The translations under genes and the position numbers were made by a program. Positions 24,025 to 32,244 of a DNA stretch of 64,000 nucleotides are shown piece by piece; position 1 is the first letter of the stretch; every line of letters begins with the position of its first letter. Under the pieces are notes generated by a model, which worked only from the letters and a program-made list of their open reading frames with translations, ran no database searches and was not told the origin of the DNA. Origin of the DNA: Pseudomonas sp. ANT_J12 (GTDB lineage Bacteria; Pseudomonadota; Gammaproteobacteria; Pseudomonadales; Pseudomonadaceae); contig NZ_VOBN01000009.1 of NCBI RefSeq assembly GCF_008370045.1, forward strand, positions 186,001-250,000. Reading direction: 5' to 3'.

Positions 24025-24409
24025 GAACACGGACTCCCTGTGTCGCCCATTTGACATTGTTTCCCCCAGTATAGTGGTCGAATCGGAACTGACCGATTTC
24101 GACGCCGACCAGCGGCTGCTGGCGATGAGCGGCACTTCCCTGGTGATTTTCACCAGCGTCGGCTGCGCCAGTTGTCGTTTTGCCCGAGAGCAATTGCCCA
24201 GGCTCGATCTGAGGGTGGATCAGCTGTGCTGGATCGACGCCGGGGACAATGGCGGGTTGGTGGCGCGTTATGAGGTCTTTCATTTACCGGCGCTGTTTGT
24301 GGTGCGCGACGGTGAGTTTTTTGGGGCGGTACAGTCACGCCTGACCAGCACCGAACTCAATGCAGCGGTGGGGCAGGCGCTGAATCGAATTGCGGAGGAG
24401 TTGCCATGA
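24023..24409 (+). CDS. Thioredoxin-like protein
   Basis: 128 residues with a CASC active-site motif in VIFTSVGCASC, and a later cis-Pro in FHLPALFVVRDGE, the two hallmarks of the thioredoxin fold. It is cytoplasmic; no signal peptide. Its substrate is unknown. The ATG at 24023 overlaps the divergent PilZ start codon (CATG). At the other end it overlaps the PanE-like gene as ATGA, so these two are co-translated. Confidence 0.84.
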   Translation: MNTDSLCRPFDIVSPSIVVESELTDFDADQRLLAMSGTSLVIFTSVGCASCRFAREQLPRLDLRVDQLCWIDAGDNGGLVARYEVFHLPALFVVRDGEFFGAVQSRLTSTELNAAVGQALNRIAEELP

Positions 24410-25359
24410 TGGGAGCAGTTGCCAAGCCGACAATCGGCATTGTCGGGACCGGGGCGATCGGTGGTTTCTACGGGCTGATGCTGGCGCGGGCCGGTTTCGA
24501 TGTGCACTTTCTGTTGCGCAGTGAGTTTTCCGCAGTCGCCGAGCACGGCTTGCAAGTCAACAGTGCGGTGCATGGCGCGCTGAGCCTCAATCCGGTCCAG
24601 GCCTATTCAGCGGCCGAAGACATGCCACCCTGCGACTGGTTGCTGGTGGCGGCCAAGAGCACCAGCTCGGGCCTGGCCCCGATCATTACCCAGGCTGCTG
24701 CCCCCGGCGCCAAAGTCCTGTTGTTGCAAAACGGCCTGGATGTCGAAGACAGCCTGCGTGAGGTGCTGCCCGATTCGTTGCACCTGCTCGGTGGCCTGTG
24801 CCTGATTTGCGTCCACCGCGAAAGCCCGGGCGTGATCACCCATCAAGCGCTAGGCGCGGTCAATGTGGGCTACCACAGCGGCCCGGCCAGCGATGAAGCA
24901 GCGCGCATGGCGCTGGTCGAGGAGGGCGCCGGCCTATTCCGTGCCGCCGGCATCGACTCGCAAGCCATGCCCAACCTGCATCAGGCGCGCTGGCAGAAAC
25001 TGGTCTGGAATATTCCTTACAACGGTCTGTCGGTGTTGCTGGGGGCGAGTACCACGCCATTGATGGCCGATGCCGATAGCCGCGCGCTGATCCAGGCGTT
25101 GATGGCCGAGGTGGTGCAGGGCGCCCAGGCTTGTGGTCACGCCATACCGCCCGGTTATGCCGACTACCTGTTCATGATGACCGAGAAAATGCCCGACTAT
25201 TGGCCGAGCATGCACCACGATTTGCTGCACAAACGCCCGCTGGAGCTGGAGGCGATTTACGCCCGGCCCCTGGCGGCGGCGAAAGCGGCGGGCTGTGAAT
25301 TGCCGCGCATCGAGGCCCTGTATCGGGCGCTCGGTTTTATTGATCGACGTAACGTTTAA
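24406..25359 (+). CDS. 2-dehydropantoate 2-reductase (PanE/ApbA-like)
   Basis: 317 residues. An N-terminal NADPH site GIVGTGAIGGFYG, the KSTSSG region, the ALLQNGLD-type loop and a C-terminal catalytic region with RWQKLVWNIPYNGLSVLL and a MHHDLLHKRPLELEAI block, as in PanE. It would reduce 2-dehydropantoate to pantoate for CoA synthesis; several paralogues with other ketoacid substrates exist in pseudomonads, so I leave the symbol empty. A GGAGGAG ribosome site precedes the ATG at 24406. Confidence 0.86.
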   Translation: MMGAVAKPTIGIVGTGAIGGFYGLMLARAGFDVHFLLRSEFSAVAEHGLQVNSAVHGALSLNPVQAYSAAEDMPPCDWLLVAAKSTSSGLAPIITQAAAPGAKVLLLQNGLDVEDSLREVLPDSLHLLGGLCLICVHRESPGVITHQALGAVNVGYHSGPASDEAARMALVEEGAGLFRAAGIDSQAMPNLHQARWQKLVWNIPYNGLSVLLGASTTPLMADADSRALIQALMAEVVQGAQACGHAIPPGYADYLFMMTEKMPDYWPSMHHDLLHKRPLELEAIYARPLAAAKAAGCELPRIEALYRALGFIDRRNV

Positions 25360-25383
25360 GTCGATCCACCAGAGGGGAAGGGC

Positions 25384-26289
25384 ATGGCAAAAGACATAGA
25401 TGACAAGCTGGTGCTGGCGATTTCGTCGCGAGCGTTGTTCGACTTGAGCGAGAGCCACAAGGTGTATTTGTCGAGCGGCGTCGAAGCCTATCGGCAGTAC
25501 CAGATCGACCACGAAGACGAAATCCTCGAGCCCGGCGATGCCTTCCCGCTGGTGGAAAAACTGCTGAAGCTCAACGCCAGTCTTGGCCGCGCGCGGGTCG
25601 AAGTCGTGCTGGTGTCGCGCAACAGTGCCGACACCGGCCTGCGGGTCTTCAACTCGATTCACCATTACGGCCTGGCGATTTCCCGGGCGGCGTTTGTCGG
25701 CGGACGCAGCCCTTATCCGTACCTCAAGGCCTTCGGCTGCGACCTGTTTCTCTCGACCCATGCCGAGGATGTGCGCAGCGCACTGGACGCCGGTTTTGCC
25801 GCGGCAACCATTCTCTCGGGGGGCGCGAGCCGCGCCGCCAGTGACGAATTGCGCATCGCCTTCGACGGTGACGCGGTGCTGTTTTCCGATGAGTCGGAGC
25901 GGGTCTATCAGGCCGGTGGGCTGGAAGCGTTCCAGGCCAGCGAGCGCGAAGCCGCCCGCGAGCCATTGCGCGGTGGGCCGTTCAAAGGCTTCCTGGCGGC
26001 GCTCAATCTGTTGCAGCGCGAGTTCCCCGACGATGCTTGTCCGATCCGCACCGCCCTGGTGACCGCGCGCTCGGCACCGGCCCACGAACGGGTGATCCGC
26101 ACGTTGCGCGAGTGGGACATCCGCCTGGACGAATCGCTGTTTTTGGGGGGGCTGACCAAAGCGGCGTTTCTGGAAGCCTTTGCCGCCGACGTGTTTTTCG
26201 ACGATCAGGCCGGCCATTGCGAACTGGCGCGCGAAGTGGTCGCCACCGGTCACGTGCCTCATGGCATAAGCAATGAGCAGAAAGTTTAA
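25384..26289 (+). CDS. 5'-nucleotidase, cN-I-like family
   Basis: 301 residues. VLVSRNSADTGLRVFNSIHHYGL, AAFVGGRSPYPYLKAF and the C-terminal FLGGLTKAAFLEAFAADVFFDDQ form the DUF/5-nucleotidase family first known from vertebrate cytosolic 5'-nucleotidase I. It should dephosphorylate nucleoside monophosphates with Mg2+. It follows the PanE-like gene by 24 bases and is probably in the same transcript. Confidence 0.87.
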   Translation: MAKDIDDKLVLAISSRALFDLSESHKVYLSSGVEAYRQYQIDHEDEILEPGDAFPLVEKLLKLNASLGRARVEVVLVSRNSADTGLRVFNSIHHYGLAISRAAFVGGRSPYPYLKAFGCDLFLSTHAEDVRSALDAGFAAATILSGGASRAASDELRIAFDGDAVLFSDESERVYQAGGLEAFQASEREAAREPLRGGPFKGFLAALNLLQREFPDDACPIRTALVTARSAPAHERVIRTLREWDIRLDESLFLGGLTKAAFLEAFAADVFFDDQAGHCELAREVVATGHVPHGISNEQKV

Positions 26290-26383
26290 GCTCCTGCGTC
26301 AAGGTGTTACGCGGCCCGTCGTACTCGGCAAGGCACTGCTAAGCTGAATCAATCTCCGCCATGTCGGCACGCAAGGAGGTCAT

Positions 26384-26887
26384 ATGATTCGTTCCATGCT
26401 GTATGCCACCGACCTCGGCCTGTACGCACCTTTGGTGATGCAGCACGCCTTGGCGCTGGCGCGAACCTTCGATGCCGACTTGTATGTGGTGCACGCCGTG
26501 GAACCGATGGGGCTGTTCGCCGAGTCGGTGCTGCAAAGCTATCTCGATGAGCAGGCGTTGAACGAGTTTCACAGCCAGGGCCTGAACACGGTGATCGCCA
26601 ATATCGAGCAACGGGTACTCGAAAGCTTTCGTGAAGAGCTGGGGGATGAGGGGGAGCAGGATCTGGAACGGATCAAAGCGGTGCGGGTGCTGCAGGGCGA
26701 TCCGTCGCAGGTGATTCTCGACCAGGTGCAGAAACTCTCGGTGGATTTGCTGATCGTAGGTAGTCATAGCCATCGCGCCGGTGCGGAAACGCCTTTGGGG
26801 CGCACGGCGGCGCGGGTGTTGCAGTTGGCCAGGGTCCCGGTCTATCTGGTGCCGCTGGTGGAGCGTCGGCGTCAGGGCGATCGGTAG
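26384..26887 (+). CDS. Universal stress protein (UspA family)
   Basis: 167 residues, a single Usp domain. The N-terminal MLYATDLGLYAP and the C-terminal LIVGSHSHRAG...LGRTAARVLQLARVPVYLVP give the ATP-binding G-2x-G-9x-G pattern in a slightly changed form (GSHSHR in place of GSRG). A 60-residue acidic insert in the middle (EELGDEGEQDLERIKAV) is long for the family. AAGGAGG precedes the ATG at 26384. Confidence 0.88.
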   Translation: MIRSMLYATDLGLYAPLVMQHALALARTFDADLYVVHAVEPMGLFAESVLQSYLDEQALNEFHSQGLNTVIANIEQRVLESFREELGDEGEQDLERIKAVRVLQGDPSQVILDQVQKLSVDLLIVGSHSHRAGAETPLGRTAARVLQLARVPVYLVPLVERRRQGDR

Positions 26888-27109
26888 TGCGCGTTGCCGC
26901 TCCTCGCCATAGCGGGCTATGACTCGTCGCGGCGCCTTGCCTGGCAGCAACAGCCCCTCGTCAAAAGAGGAACGTATTCACGAAGCAGGGCACAAGAACA
27001 CGAATAATGGCGTTCTGATAAAAAAGTTCTAGATTTATTCTTCAAACCATTAATATAGTTATATACCGTCGCTGATGCCCGTGGCGTCTACCTGCTTTGA
27101 GGGATTCAT

Positions 27110-28084
27110 ATGAAGCTTCAACAATTGCGCTACATCTGGGAAGTGGCGCACCACGACCTCAACGTTTCCGCTACCGCCCAAAGTCTCTACACCTCGCAGC
27201 CGGGCATCAGTAAACAGATCCGTTTGCTGGAAGACGAATTGGGCGTCGAGGTCTTCGCCCGCAGCGGCAAGCACCTGACCCGCGTCACCCCGGCCGGCGA
27301 GCGCATCATCACCACCGCCGGCGAAATCCTGCGCAAGGTTGAAAGCATCAAGCAGATTGCCCAGGAATTCTCCAACGAGAAGAAAGGCACTCTGTCGATC
27401 GCCACCACTCACACCCAGGCACGTTATGCGTTGCCCCCGGTGATCAGCAACTTCATCAAGCAGTACCCGGACGTGGCGTTGCACATGCACCAGGGGTCGC
27501 CGATGCAGATCGCCGAAATGGCCGCTGACGGCACCGTGGATTTCGCCATCGCCACCGAAGCCCTGGAGCTGTTCGGTGACTTGGTGATGATGCCGTGCTA
27601 CCGCTGGAATCGCTGCGTGGTCGTGCCTCAGGGCCACCCGCTGACCAAGCTGCCGAAGCTGACCCTCGAAGCCCTGGCCGAATACCCGATCGTGACCTAC
27701 GTGTTCGGTTTCACCGGCCGTTCGAAACTCGACGAAGCCTTCAGTCATCGTGGCCTGACACCGAAAGTGGTGTTCACCGCCGCCGACGCCGACGTGATCA
27801 AGACTTACGTGCGCCTGGGCCTGGGCGTGGGCATCGTCGCGAAAATGGCGGTCGACGCCAAGCTCGACAGCGATCTGGTGATGCTCGATGCCAGCGATCT
27901 GTTCGAGTCCAGCATCACCAAGATCGGCTTCCGTCGCGGCACTTTCCTGCGTGGCTTCATGTGCGACTTCATCGAGAAGTTTGCCCCGCACCTGACCCGC
28001 GAAGTCATGGCCAAAGCCATTCAGTGCCACAACAAGCAGGAACTGGAAGAGCTGTTCGACGGCGTCGAACTGCCGGTCCACTAA
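27110..28084 (+). CDS. cysB: CysB, LysR-type regulator of sulfur assimilation
   Basis: 324 residues, the standard CysB length. MKLQQLRYIWEVAHHDLNVSATAQSL-type helix-turn-helix, then ATTHTQARYALPP and FKQYPDV-like blocks, and the C-terminal IVTYVFGFTGRSKLDEAF, all typical of CysB/Cbl. It activates sulfate uptake and cysteine genes with N-acetylserine as inducer. The 220 bases upstream end in a very AT-rich stretch (TTAATATAGTTATATA, about 27049) suited to a promoter. Confidence 0.94.
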   Translation: MKLQQLRYIWEVAHHDLNVSATAQSLYTSQPGISKQIRLLEDELGVEVFARSGKHLTRVTPAGERIITTAGEILRKVESIKQIAQEFSNEKKGTLSIATTHTQARYALPPVISNFIKQYPDVALHMHQGSPMQIAEMAADGTVDFAIATEALELFGDLVMMPCYRWNRCVVVPQGHPLTKLPKLTLEALAEYPIVTYVFGFTGRSKLDEAFSHRGLTPKVVFTAADADVIKTYVRLGLGVGIVAKMAVDAKLDSDLVMLDASDLFESSITKIGFRRGTFLRGFMCDFIEKFAPHLTREVMAKAIQCHNKQELEELFDGVELPVH

Positions 28085-28090
28085 GCTTCG

Positions 28091-28573
28091 TTAGACAACC
28101 TCGGTAACAGCAAACTGTTGCCGAGCGCCCGCCACCAGAATCTCCACCTCGTCCCCTTCGAACTTGCCCAGCAGGCTTTTGCCCAGCGGCGAGCGGGGGG
28201 TGATGACGGTAATCATCTGCCCCACCAGATCGACCTTCAGGCCCGCCGCGTCGGGGGCCAGGAACAGCCATTGTTCCCGACCCTTCTCGTCTTCGAGACC
28301 GAGCAGGGCGCCGACTTCGATGCCACGCTGATCGTCATACGGGCGCAACGCCAGGTTCTGGCAAAGCGTCAGTGAATGGCGGATTTCCTCGACTCGCTTC
28401 GCCTGCCCGGCCGCCAGGTAAGACGCCTCCAGTCCGAGCGTGTCGTATTTGTTTTCGGCGATGTTCTCTTCGTGGGTCGCGGTTTCGTAAGCGGTTTGCG
28501 CAGCGCGTTCGGCGATGTCGAGGTCGATGCGCAGCTTGTCGAGAATCAGTTGGTGGACAATGTGCTTATTCAT
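28091..28573 (-). CDS. GreA/GreB-family protein, divergent
   Basis: 160 residues from the ATG at 28573. The C-terminal half (VGQMITVITPRSPLGKSLLGKFEGDEVEI) is a standard Gre/Rnk C-domain. The N-terminal part is a coiled coil (about 10-75), but its tip, THEENIAENKYD, differs from the GreA/GreB acidic tip (GDxxENAxY). It may bind RNA polymerase without normal cleavage activity. True GreB is encoded at 11541. It is 2 bases from the upstream small membrane protein gene and so co-transcribed. Confidence 0.8.
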   Translation of the reverse strand: MNKHIVHQLILDKLRIDLDIAERAAQTAYETATHEENIAENKYDTLGLEASYLAAGQAKRVEEIRHSLTLCQNLALRPYDDQRGIEVGALLGLEDEKGREQWLFLAPDAAGLKVDLVGQMITVITPRSPLGKSLLGKFEGDEVEILVAGARQQFAVTEVV

Positions 28574-28575
28574 GA

Positions 28576-28986
28576 TCAATCGCAGAATTGCTGGACGTTA
28601 GCGCGGCTTTTTTCGTTCGGCGCGGTCTGGTCCTGTTGCAACCAGAACTGGCATTTGGGGTTCGACAGATTACGGTTATTGGTACGGGCCTGATCGAGGA
28701 ATTGCTGTTGCTCGTTCTTGCGCAGGTTTTCTTTGTATTGCTCGAACAACGGGCTCTGCGGTGGAATATCCGGCACCGGCTGTTGGACTACCGGCGGTTG
28801 CGCCAGTTGCTGCACGGCCTGGGCCACCGGCGCCAATTGCTCCGGGAAGATAAAACGCGAAGCGAGCCAGCACGTCAGCGCAATGGCCAGGAACCCGAGC
28901 CACAGACCCAGGGCAATGCTGCCGGTCAGTTGCAGGACGTTGAGGCGGATCGGCAACGGGCGGCGTGGGTTGGGACGGTAGGGCAT
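28576..28986 (-). CDS. Single-span inner membrane protein, hypothetical
   Basis: 136 residues with one hydrophobic segment near 19-45, a Pro/Gln-rich linker (QPPVVQQPVPDIPPQ) and a charged C-terminal helix with two Cys (PKCQFW, QQFCD) that may form a disulfide. Basic residues before the segment suggest the C-terminus faces the periplasm. I do not recognise the family. It lies ahead of the Gre-family gene in one transcript. Confidence 0.72.
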   Translation of the reverse strand: MPYRPNPRRPLPIRLNVLQLTGSIALGLWLGFLAIALTCWLASRFIFPEQLAPVAQAVQQLAQPPVVQQPVPDIPPQSPLFEQYKENLRKNEQQQFLDQARTNNRNLSNPKCQFWLQQDQTAPNEKSRANVQQFCD

Positions 28987-29110
28987 GGCTGCCTCCTGGC
29001 GGGTGGTCGCGGGCGGATGGCGATTGTCGCACGAAGATTAATCGTCGTTGGCTCTTCTGCACGGGGTAATTTATGCGGACAATCGCCGCCTTTGCCAACG
29101 GATTCCTGGA

Positions 29111-30253
29111 ATGCCTGAACTGAAAGCCCGCTGGGATATTTTTTGCATCGTCGTCGACAATTTTGGCGACATCGGCGTGACCTGGCGGCTGGCCCGGCAA
29201 TTGGTGGCCGATCATGCGCTAGATGTGCGTTTGTGGGTCGATGATCTGCGGGCATTTGAACGCCTGTGCCCTGAGATCGACATCCATGCACCCCGGCAAT
29301 GGCAGCAAGGTGTCGAGGTGTGCCAATGGCCGACTGAGTGGCAGCCTGCCGATGCTGCCGACGTGGTGATCGCCGCGTTCGCCTGCCAACTGCCCAGCGC
29401 CTACATGGACGCCATGGCCGAGCGCGAAAAACCGCCGCTGTGGATGAACCTCGACTACCTGAGCGCTGAAGACTGGGTCATCGGGTGCCACGGTTTGCCG
29501 TCGGTGAAGTACAAGAATGTGCAGAAATATTTCTTCTTCCCGGGGTTCCAGAAAGGCACCGGGGGCTTGCTACGGGAAAGCGGATTGCTGGAGCGGCGCC
29601 GGCAGTTTCAGCAAAGCCCCGCGGCCCAGCGCGAATTCCTGCAAGGGATAGGGGTCGATCATGCGCAAGGTGCGCAGTTGATCTCGCTGTTTGCCTACGA
29701 AAATGCCGGGCTGGCCAGTTGGCTCGATACATTGGCGAGCGATTCGGTGCCCACGCATCTATTGGTGCCGGAAGGGCGGATTCTCGGCGACGTTGAGCGC
29801 TGGCTCGGGGTCACTGATCTCGCCGCGGGTGCCTTGTATGTGCGCGATGCCCTGACCCTTCAGGTGCTGCCGTTCGTCCGGCAGGATCAATACGATCACC
29901 TGCTCTGGTGCTGCGACTTCAACGCCGTACGCGGCGAAGACTCTTTTGTCCGGGCGCAATGGGCGGGGCGACCGCTGCTGTGGCACATCTACCAGCAGGA
30001 CGAAGACATTCACCTCGACAAGCTCGAAGCCTTCCTCACGCTCTATACAAAAGGCCTGTCGGCGCCCGCCACAGAGGCGATCAGCGGTCTTTGGCGAGCC
30101 TGGGATGCTGGCGACGACATGGCCGACCAGTGGCTCGCGACCCGCAAACACTGGCCAGAGCTGCAAAAACACGCCGAAGCGTGGTGTCTGGAACAAGCCT
30201 TGCAAGCTGATCTTGCCGCGGCGCTGGTACAGTTTTATGTAAATTGGATATGA
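29111..30253 (+). CDS. earP: EarP, EF-P arginine rhamnosyltransferase
   Basis: 380 residues from the ATG at 29111. WDIFCIVVDNFGDIGVTWRLARQL at the N-terminus, MNLDYLSAEDWV, KYFFFPGFQKGTGGLLRE and FVRAQWAGRPLLWHIYQQDED are the conserved blocks of EarP (DUF2331), a GT-B enzyme using dTDP-beta-L-rhamnose. The C-terminal WHIYQQ...HLDKLEAF region holds the nucleotide-sugar site. It lies 48 bases ahead of efp, its only known substrate, in the same direction. Confidence 0.95.
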   Translation: MPELKARWDIFCIVVDNFGDIGVTWRLARQLVADHALDVRLWVDDLRAFERLCPEIDIHAPRQWQQGVEVCQWPTEWQPADAADVVIAAFACQLPSAYMDAMAEREKPPLWMNLDYLSAEDWVIGCHGLPSVKYKNVQKYFFFPGFQKGTGGLLRESGLLERRRQFQQSPAAQREFLQGIGVDHAQGAQLISLFAYENAGLASWLDTLASDSVPTHLLVPEGRILGDVERWLGVTDLAAGALYVRDALTLQVLPFVRQDQYDHLLWCCDFNAVRGEDSFVRAQWAGRPLLWHIYQQDEDIHLDKLEAFLTLYTKGLSAPATEAISGLWRAWDAGDDMADQWLATRKHWPELQKHAEAWCLEQALQADLAAALVQFYVNWI

Positions 30254-30301
30254 TACGCGGCCTAGATTTTTGTAAATCCCATCCAAATTCGGATATTCGC
30301 A

Positions 30302-30871
30302 ATGAAAACTGGTAAAGAACTGAAACCCGGTACCGTGATCCGTCTCGAAAACGATCCTTGGCTGGTTCAGAAAGCTGAATTCACCAAGTCCGGTCGTAAC
30401 AGCGCGATCATGAAGACCAAGCTGAAGAACCTGCTGACCGGTTACAAGACCGAGATCGTTTACAGCGCTGACGACAAACTGGACGACGTAATCCTCGACC
30501 GCAAAGAAGCGACCCTGTCCTTCATCAGCGGCGACACCTACACGTTCATGGACACCACCGACTACACCATGTACGAACTGAACGCTGAAGACATCGAAGC
30601 TGTTCTGCCTTTCGTTGAAGAAGGCATGACCGATGTTTGCGAAGCCATCTTCTTCGAAGAGCGTCTGGTTTCCGTAGAACTGCCGACCACTATCGTGCGC
30701 GTCGTTGACTACACCGAAGGTTCCGCTCGCGGTGACACTTCCGGCAAAGTCATGAAGCCTGCCAAGCTGAGCAACGGTACTGAGTTGCAAGTGGCTGACT
30801 TCATCGAAATCGGTGACCGCATCGAAATCGACACCCGCGAAGGCGGTTCCTACAAAGGCCGTGCTAAATAA
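30302..30871 (+). CDS. efp: Elongation factor P, Arg32 (rhamnosylated) type
   Basis: 189 residues, standard length, with KOW-like, OB and C-terminal domains. The acceptor loop reads KSGRNSA with Arg at position 32 rather than Lys34, the form modified by EarP. EF-P relieves ribosome stalling at consecutive prolines. Codon use is strongly biased (AAC, CTG, CGT, GGT), as for highly expressed genes. A terminator follows. Confidence 0.98.
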   Translation: MKTGKELKPGTVIRLENDPWLVQKAEFTKSGRNSAIMKTKLKNLLTGYKTEIVYSADDKLDDVILDRKEATLSFISGDTYTFMDTTDYTMYELNAEDIEAVLPFVEEGMTDVCEAIFFEERLVSVELPTTIVRVVDYTEGSARGDTSGKVMKPAKLSNGTELQVADFIEIGDRIEIDTREGGSYKGRAK

Positions 30872-30888
30872 GCACAGCCCCAGGAATG

Positions 30889-30920
30889 AAAAAGCCCGAC
30901 CATTGAGTCGGGCTTTTTTT
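30889..30920 (+). terminator. Terminator of efp
   Basis: AAAAAGCCCGAC-CATTGA-GTCGGGCTTTTTTT: an 8-bp GC core with A and T runs, 18 bases behind the stop. The symmetry suggests it can also stop minus-strand transcription from ohr. Confidence 0.93.
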
Positions 30921-30959
30921 CGCCTTGGATTTGAAGATCAACTGATCGCAGCCCGGACG

Positions 30960-31379
30960 TTAAACGGTCACATGCAAACGCACTTCGACATTGCCACGGG
31001 TGGCGTTGGAGTACGGGCAGACCTGGTGGGCAGCTTCAACCAGGGATTGCGCATCGGCTTGTTCCAGACCTGGCAGGCTGATGTGCAGGTCGATGTCCAG
31101 GCCGAAACCGCCAGGAATCTGGCCGATGCCGACATGGGCAGTGATCGAGGCGTCGTTAGGGATGGTGCGTTTGGTCTGGCTGGCGACGAACTTCAGTGCG
31201 CCGATAAAGCAAGCGGAGTAGCCGGCTGCAAACAGTTGCTCAGGGTTGGTCGCCGCGCCGCCGGCACCGCCGAGTTCTTTCGGGGTGGCGAGTTTGACGT
31301 CCAGGACGTTGTCGCTGGAAACCGCACGACCGTCACGGCCACCGGTGGAAGTTGCGATTGCGGTGTAGAGAGTTTGCAT
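30960..31379 (-). CDS. ohr: Ohr, organic hydroperoxide reductase
   Basis: 139 residues from the ATG at 31379 (MQTLYTAIATSTGGR). The two catalytic Cys are present: in GYSACFIGAL and in HQVCPYSNATRGN. It reduces fatty-acid and other organic peroxides using lipoylated proteins. It stands next to ohrR in the same direction. The longer frame upstream runs into the operator-like region and is not used. Confidence 0.96.
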   Translation of the reverse strand: MQTLYTAIATSTGGRDGRAVSSDNVLDVKLATPKELGGAGGAATNPEQLFAAGYSACFIGALKFVASQTKRTIPNDASITAHVGIGQIPGGFGLDIDLHISLPGLEQADAQSLVEAAHQVCPYSNATRGNVEVRLHVTV

Positions 31380-31450
31380 GGTGTGAGCCTCATTCGGGTT
31401 TGGGTATTTTGCGCTAAATGTTTGCGCGCTAAGTAAGCGCGAGATGAATG

Positions 31451-31480
31451 TATCGCGCGAATATTTAGCGCGCAAGATAA
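31451..31480 (-). promoter_or_regulatory. Putative OhrR operator upstream of ohr
   Basis: A 30-base block that matches 24 of 30 positions with 32208-32237 in front of ohrR, in the same orientation. Core on the plus strand: GCGCGAATATTTAGCGCGC. A further inverted pair TTGCGCGCTAA (31422-31432) and TTAGCGCGCAA (31465-31475) overlaps it. The 71 bases between this block and the start codon would hold the transcript leader. Confidence 0.65.
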
Positions 31481-31599
31481 ATTTTTGAAAAAGTTTGGCT
31501 TGTGAGAGATGTCTTAGATGCGAATCGCCGCAGAGGCTTGGAATAGAGGGGTTTGTGCGGGTTGTGCAGGCGGGAAATTATTTGCGGCTTTTGAGGGCG

Positions 31600-31686
31600 C
31601 CTTCGCGGGCAAGCCTCGCTCCTACAAGGGGGAACGCATTCCAAATGTAGGAGCGAGCGGTGCGACGATTCGACTTGCCCGCGAAG
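31600..31686. repeat. Palindromic intergenic repeat (type C)
   Basis: CTTCGCGGGCAAGCCTCGCT with following CCTACA at the left, and a decayed inverse (TGTAGGAGCGAG, a 13-base interruption, then CTTGCCCGCGAAG) at the right. Same family as 5192-5287; here the right arm is split by GCGGTGCGACGAT. Confidence 0.8.
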
Positions 31687-31713
31687 AACGAAAACGCGGT
31701 CTAGCAAATGCCC

Positions 31714-32175
31714 CTAAAGACTGTCCTGCAAGTGGCTACGCAGCGCTTGAAGATCATTTTGCAGCTTCTTCAATTGCTCGATCGTCTGCCCGCTAGCCCC
31801 CAATATGCACTGCGGAATATCCCGAGCCTTGTCCCGCAACGCGCGACCCTGTTCGGTCAGTTCGACGATCACCACCCGTTCATCTTCACGGCTGCGAGTA
31901 CGACTGAGCAGTCCTTCAACTTCAAGTCGCTTGAGCAAAGGGGTCAACGAGCCAGGATCGGTCAGCAGCCTTGTGCTGATTTCGCCTACGGTTAAACCAT
32001 CCCGTTCCCACAACACCATCATCGCCAGGTACTGCGGATAGGTCAGGCCGAGCGCTTGCAGCAAGGGTTTGTAGACCTTGGTCATCAGCAGCGACGTGGA
32101 ATGCAGGGCGAAGCAGACCTGATTGTCCAGCAGCAGGTGGTCGCAAGTGTCCGGGGTGTTGCTGTCGGTGGTCAT
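31714..32175 (-). CDS. ohrR: OhrR, MarR-family organic-peroxide sensor
   Basis: 153 residues from the ATG at 32175 with AAGG 8 bases upstream. NQVCFALHSTSLLMTKVYKPLL puts the peroxide-reactive Cys at about position 21, followed by LGLTYPQYLAMMVLWE, the OhrR hallmark, then a winged helix. As in the family, oxidation of that Cys should release ohr from repression. A matching operator-like block stands before both genes. A paralogue, OspR, is encoded at 47368. Confidence 0.93.
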   Translation of the reverse strand: MTTDSNTPDTCDHLLLDNQVCFALHSTSLLMTKVYKPLLQALGLTYPQYLAMMVLWERDGLTVGEISTRLLTDPGSLTPLLKRLEVEGLLSRTRSREDERVVIVELTEQGRALRDKARDIPQCILGASGQTIEQLKKLQNDLQALRSHLQDSL

Positions 32176-32207
32176 TTCAAAGCCTTGATCTGTAATCGTC
32201 ATGAATC

Positions 32208-32237
32208 TAGCGGGCGAATCTTTAATGCGCCAGATAA
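32208..32237 (-). promoter_or_regulatory. Putative OhrR operator upstream of ohrR
   Basis: 24 of 30 positions match the block before ohr (31451-31480): shared TA-CG-GCGAAT-TTTA--GCGC-AGATAA on the plus strand. It lies 33 bases ahead of the ohrR start, placing it over the promoter, as expected for autoregulation. Confidence 0.62.
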
Positions 32238-32244
32238 TTATGGC

